Source of the DNA: Gynurincola endophyticus
GTDB lineage: Bacteria; Bacteroidota; Bacteroidia; Chitinophagales; Chitinophagaceae
DNA: 64,000 nucleotides
Reading direction: 5' to 3'
NCBI RefSeq assembly: GCF_003991195.1
Contig: NZ_RCWL01000006.1
Coordinates: forward strand, 34,256 to 98,255
Position 1 is the stretch's first letter, and each line of letters begins with the position of its first letter. Below, in pieces: positions 60,799 through 64,000 of this stretch. The position numbers were made by a program, and so were the translations under genes. The notes beneath the pieces are model-generated. The model was not told the DNA's origin. It made no database searches and saw only the letters and a list, made by a program, of their open reading frames with translations.

Positions 60799-63700
60799 AT
60801 GATAAATGCTCTCCAAAAAGGGTTGCTTGCCAAATGCTTCCCCTTGCTTTTGTTTGGGTTATTACCCCTCGTTTTAAGTGCGCAAACCAACGTGCTCAAA
60901 GGAACTGTTGTATCCGACGACGGTGCTCCGTTAGAAGGTGCTACCGTTCAATGGAAGAATACTGATGTATCGGTGAAAACTGATGCGGAAGGAAATTTTT
61001 CTATACCCTACCAGGGCGGAAAACAAATTTTATTAGTCAGCTTCATCGGTTATATCAGCACCGAAAAAGAAATTCAATCGAATACGCATGCAGGTATCAG
61101 GTTACTGCGCGACAAAAACGAACTGTCGGAAGTTGTAGTGGTGGCTTACGGACAGGTTCGCAAAAGCGATCTGACCGGTTCTGTGGTTTCTATTAAAAGT
61201 GATGAACTGAAGGCCATTCCTACTACCAGTATTGATCAGGCTTTACAGGGTAGGGCAGCAGGGGTGGAAGTAACTCAGATGTCGGGAAAGCCCGGTGCTG
61301 AAACGTCTATCCGTATTCGTGGTACAAGTTCTATCACAGCCGGAAACGAACCTTTATATGTTGTAGACGGATTATTAATCAGCAGTGATGGTGGTGACGT
61401 GAGTGCAGGTGGTACACGTGGCCCCAGAATCTCACCCTTGGCGTCTATCAATCCGGCAGATATTGAATCGATTGAAATATTAAAAGATGCTTCTGCCACT
61501 GCAATGTATGGTTCACGTGGTACGAATGGCGTGGTATTGATTACAACCAAAAGAGGAAAAACCGGTAAAGGATTAATTCAGCTGGATGCCTCACAAACTT
61601 TTCAGACACTCGCGAGAAAAGTAGAGGTACTGAATGCAAGTGATTTCGGTTATCTCGTGAATGAAGGCAAAAGAAATGTTAACCAAACGCCGATTTATGT
61701 AAACCCGGCTAACCTCGGCGAAGGTACCGATTGGCAGGATGCGCTGTACCGTCAGGCTATGATGGGTAATTATCAGGTTAATTTTTCTGCCGGTGATGAA
61801 AAAACGAAGTTTAATATTTCGGGCGGTTATTTTGACCAGGAAGGGATCGTTTTAAACTCTGATTTTAAACGTTACTCATTCAGAACAAATGTAGAGAGAG
61901 CGATTTCTGACAGAGTTACCGTAGGTACGTCTTTATCTTATTCTAATATTAATACAAAAGGTGTTTTAACGAATGCCGGTGATATTGTTCCGGGTGTTAC
62001 TTATTCGGCTTTATTATTTAATCCTATTCAATCTATTCTGGATCCTACTCATCGCAGTGGCTATACTTTTGAAAATGACAGAGGTAAAGTATTGGGTAAT
62101 CCGATCGCAGAAGCCCGCGAATATACTTCAGTTACTAAACTGAACCGTTTGATGGGTAATGCATTTTTGCAGGTGAAACTCAGTAATGACCTGAGCTTCA
62201 GATCAAGTTTCGGTATTGATTATTTCAGCAATGAAGAAAATAGTTTTGGCCCGAATTATCTTAAAAGAACAGAAGCCAGTAATGGTGAAGCTTCTTTAGG
62301 AAAAACAATCGGCTCTACCTGGCTCAATGAAAATACTTTGAGTTATAATAAGTCATTCGATAACGATCATCGTATCAATGCCGTTGTTGGTTTTACTGCG
62401 CAACGTTTCCAGAATGAAAAATTGCTGGTATATGCTTTTGATTTTCCTGATAACAGAACAGGATATCACGATATCTATTCAGCTTTAAAACCGCAAAGAC
62501 CCAGAAATTTTGAATCTTCATGGAGTATGTTGTCGTATCTGGGAAGAGTAAACTATACCATTAAAGATAAATACCTTTTTACTTTAACGGGTCGTGTAGA
62601 CGGATCGTCTAAATTCGCTGCCGGTAACCAATACGGCTTCTTCCCTTCAGGTGCTTTTGCCTGGAGAATTTCTGAAGAAGATTTTATGTTAGACCAGTCA
62701 ACGATCAATGACCTTAAGTTCAGAGTCAGTTATGGTATTATTGGTAACCAGGCAATTCCTCCTTATCAGTCACTGGCACTGGTAGGACCTTACGGAGAAG
62801 GTGCTTTCAATACAGGAAGCGGCCCTGAAATTTATACCGGTAAAGAACCTTTAAGTTACGTTTACCGTAAAATCAGATGGGAAACCACTCATCAGTTAGA
62901 TATCGGTTTAGACCTTTCTCTGTTTAATAACAGAATCTCTTTTACTGCCGATTATTATAATAAAAAGACGAATGATCTTTTATTATCAACCCCTATACCC
63001 CTGACCAGCGGTTTTGCTAATACGATGTTGAATATCGGTAATATCGACAACTGGGGATTAGAGTTTGATTTGCGTACGATCAATGTGCAGCGCAAGTTAA
63101 CCTGGACTTCTGCTTTGAATTTTTCAATGAACAGAAATACAATTTCTAAATTGAATAGCGAAACAGATGTAATTCTTAACAATGTTGTTTTACTAAGAGA
63201 AGGTGTTTCAATCGGAACTTTCTATGGTTATCAGTTTATGGGTATTTTCCAGACCGATGAAGAAGCTGCTTCAAACCCGGTATTGGTAGGCCAGGAGCCT
63301 ACCAGCTCAAACGTTGCTTCGCGTGCTAAAGCAGGAGACCGTCAGTACAGAGACCTGAACGGCGATGGCAAAATCGATGAGAATGACAGAACTGTTCTGG
63401 GAACAGCCGTACCTAAATTTACAATCGGTTTTACCAATACTTTACAATACAAAAATTTTGATTTAAGTATTTTCTTACACGGTTCTTACGGCAATAAACT
63501 GGCCAACTTCAATAACCTCGATCTGTTAAATTTCAACGGACAGAACAATGTATTGAAAGAAGCTGCATTGAACAGATGGACGCCTACGAATCCTTCAAAC
63601 AAATATCCGCGTGCGATGGCAACAGGAAATGTTGATCAGGGAATTATCTCGGATGTTATCGTTGAAGACGCTTCTTTCTTACGGGTAAGAAATATCACTT

Positions 63701-63915
63701 TAGCCTATCATGTGCCTTCACACTGGTTGAAGAAAGCAAATATTCAACAACTGAAACTATTTCTGAGTGGTAGCAACCTCTTTACTTTTACCAAGTACAC
63801 AGGGTTTGATCCGGAAGCAAATACATTCGGACAAAGTACCACTTTACTCGGAATTGACCTGGGTGGTTATCCACAGGCCAGAATGTTACAAATCGGTTTG
63901 AATGCAAGTTTCTAA
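60799..63915 (+). CDS. SusC/RagA TonB-dependent receptor
   Basis: A 1038-residue outer-membrane channel without STN domain. Signal peptide (about 1-28, ending L-S-A-Q); carboxypeptidase-like domain (about 33-105; L-K-G-T-V-V-S-D-D); TonB box and plug (E-V-V-V-V-A-Y-G-Q-V-R-K-S-D-L-T-G-S-V; Y-V-V-D-G-L-L-I); barrel ending G-L-N-A-S-F. Without STN it does not signal through FecR; control is instead likely through the GntR regulator upstream. A SusD gene follows at 63935. Substrate unknown, likely a carbohydrate (inference). Confidence 0.95.
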   Translation: MINALQKGLLAKCFPLLLFGLLPLVLSAQTNVLKGTVVSDDGAPLEGATVQWKNTDVSVKTDAEGNFSIPYQGGKQILLVSFIGYISTEKEIQSNTHAGIRLLRDKNELSEVVVVAYGQVRKSDLTGSVVSIKSDELKAIPTTSIDQALQGRAAGVEVTQMSGKPGAETSIRIRGTSSITAGNEPLYVVDGLLISSDGGDVSAGGTRGPRISPLASINPADIESIEILKDASATAMYGSRGTNGVVLITTKRGKTGKGLIQLDASQTFQTLARKVEVLNASDFGYLVNEGKRNVNQTPIYVNPANLGEGTDWQDALYRQAMMGNYQVNFSAGDEKTKFNISGGYFDQEGIVLNSDFKRYSFRTNVERAISDRVTVGTSLSYSNINTKGVLTNAGDIVPGVTYSALLFNPIQSILDPTHRSGYTFENDRGKVLGNPIAEAREYTSVTKLNRLMGNAFLQVKLSNDLSFRSSFGIDYFSNEENSFGPNYLKRTEASNGEASLGKTIGSTWLNENTLSYNKSFDNDHRINAVVGFTAQRFQNEKLLVYAFDFPDNRTGYHDIYSALKPQRPRNFESSWSMLSYLGRVNYTIKDKYLFTLTGRVDGSSKFAAGNQYGFFPSGAFAWRISEEDFMLDQSTINDLKFRVSYGIIGNQAIPPYQSLALVGPYGEGAFNTGSGPEIYTGKEPLSYVYRKIRWETTHQLDIGLDLSLFNNRISFTADYYNKKTNDLLLSTPIPLTSGFANTMLNIGNIDNWGLEFDLRTINVQRKLTWTSALNFSMNRNTISKLNSETDVILNNVVLLREGVSIGTFYGYQFMGIFQTDEEAASNPVLVGQEPTSSNVASRAKAGDRQYRDLNGDGKIDENDRTVLGTAVPKFTIGFTNTLQYKNFDLSIFLHGSYGNKLANFNNLDLLNFNGQNNVLKEAALNRWTPTNPSNKYPRAMATGNVDQGIISDVIVEDASFLRVRNITLAYHVPSHWLKKANIQQLKLFLSGSNLFTFTKYTGFDPEANTFGQSTTLLGIDLGGYPQARMLQIGLNASF

Positions 63916-63934
63916 ACGTTCAAAACTTCAACCA

Positions 63935-64000
63935 ATGAAAAAGTCATTATTATATATTATTATCGTTTCAGTACTTTTTACTTCTTGCAGTAAATTTTTG
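63935..64000 (+). CDS. SusD-family lipoprotein, N-terminal fragment at window end
   Basis: The last 66 bases encode M-K-K-S-L-L-Y-I-I-I-V-S-V-L-F-T-S-C-S-K-F-L, a lipoprotein signal peptide with lipobox T-S-C18 and the typical C-S-K-F-L beginning of a SusD protein. It starts 19 bases after the SusC gene. The gene continues beyond the window. Confidence 0.85.
   Translation, partial: MKKSLLYIIIVSVLFTSCSKFL

Noticed and set aside
1-64000. CRISPR arrays, rRNA operons and insertion sequences
   Set aside because: No regularly spaced repeats, no rRNA signature and no transposase gene were found on either strand.

Overview
The window looks like chromosomal DNA of a Bacteroidota bacterium, most probably a member of the Chitinophagaceae (inference). 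Pointers seen in the sequence are moderate to low GC, very few purine-rich ribosome binding sites, several promoters of the Bacteroidota type (-7 TAnnTTTG, sometimes with a -33 TTTG), two SusC/SusD outer-membrane import systems (one driven by an ECF sigma/FecR pair), a DUF3667 protein and a tandem DUF4302 pair. Most of the window is ordinary chromosome; there is no prophage, CRISPR array or intact insertion sequence.

Layout. 1-365: tRNA-Leu (partial), tRNA-Gly(GCC) and tRNA-Leu(TAA). 719-4491: small secreted, lipoprotein and membrane proteins of unknown role. 4501-16345: housekeeping block with mazG, a very large sensor kinase, a PolX-like PHP protein with a degenerate polymerase centre, a lysine/alanine-rich H1-like protein, rpmA/rplU, a GH3-family protein, dxr and rseP. 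16499-17551: zinc alcohol dehydrogenase. 17977-18348: tmRNA, followed by a small accessory segment (two orphan genes) that ends in a degenerate copy of the tmRNA 3' end with its own terminator, as expected of an old integration. 20782-24096: a light-sensing operon (response regulator, heme oxygenase, bacteriophytochrome kinase). 24790-28481: a WG-repeat/TPR protein with a MORN-TonB protein. 29550-30542: a PDDEXK (DUF1016/YhcG) nuclease gene whose frame is intact except for three TGA codons, each at a conserved Trp position.

31421-41429: mixed stress and accessory genes: a FrnE-like DsbA protein, three SRPBCC proteins, an esterase, SatD-DUF3307, a pentapeptide-repeat protein, a WalJ-like hydrolase, a Crp/Fnr regulator with an SMR pump, and a HAD phosphatase. 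41618-44867: glycosyltransferase plus amylo-alpha-1,6-glucosidase. 45071-46617: MhqO/MhqD-like quinone-detoxification pair. 57698 down to 46762 (minus strand): ECF sigma, FecR, STN-type SusC, SusD, zinc metallohydrolase and two DUF4302 lipoproteins, a complete surface-signalling import locus. 59799-57954: ATP-grasp enzyme and MarR-GNAT fusion. 59985-64000: GntR regulator controlling a second SusC/SusD locus that runs off the end.

The most useful unexplained signals are: the three TGG-to-TGA changes in the nuclease gene and a perfect hairpin inside it; a pair of 18-bp operators (ATCTGC-N6-GCAGAT) repeated with the same 28-bp spacing upstream of two separate genes; local regulator/operator pairs for the GntR, Crp/Fnr and MarR proteins; the duplicated tmRNA end; and the catalytic-residue loss in the PolX homologue.
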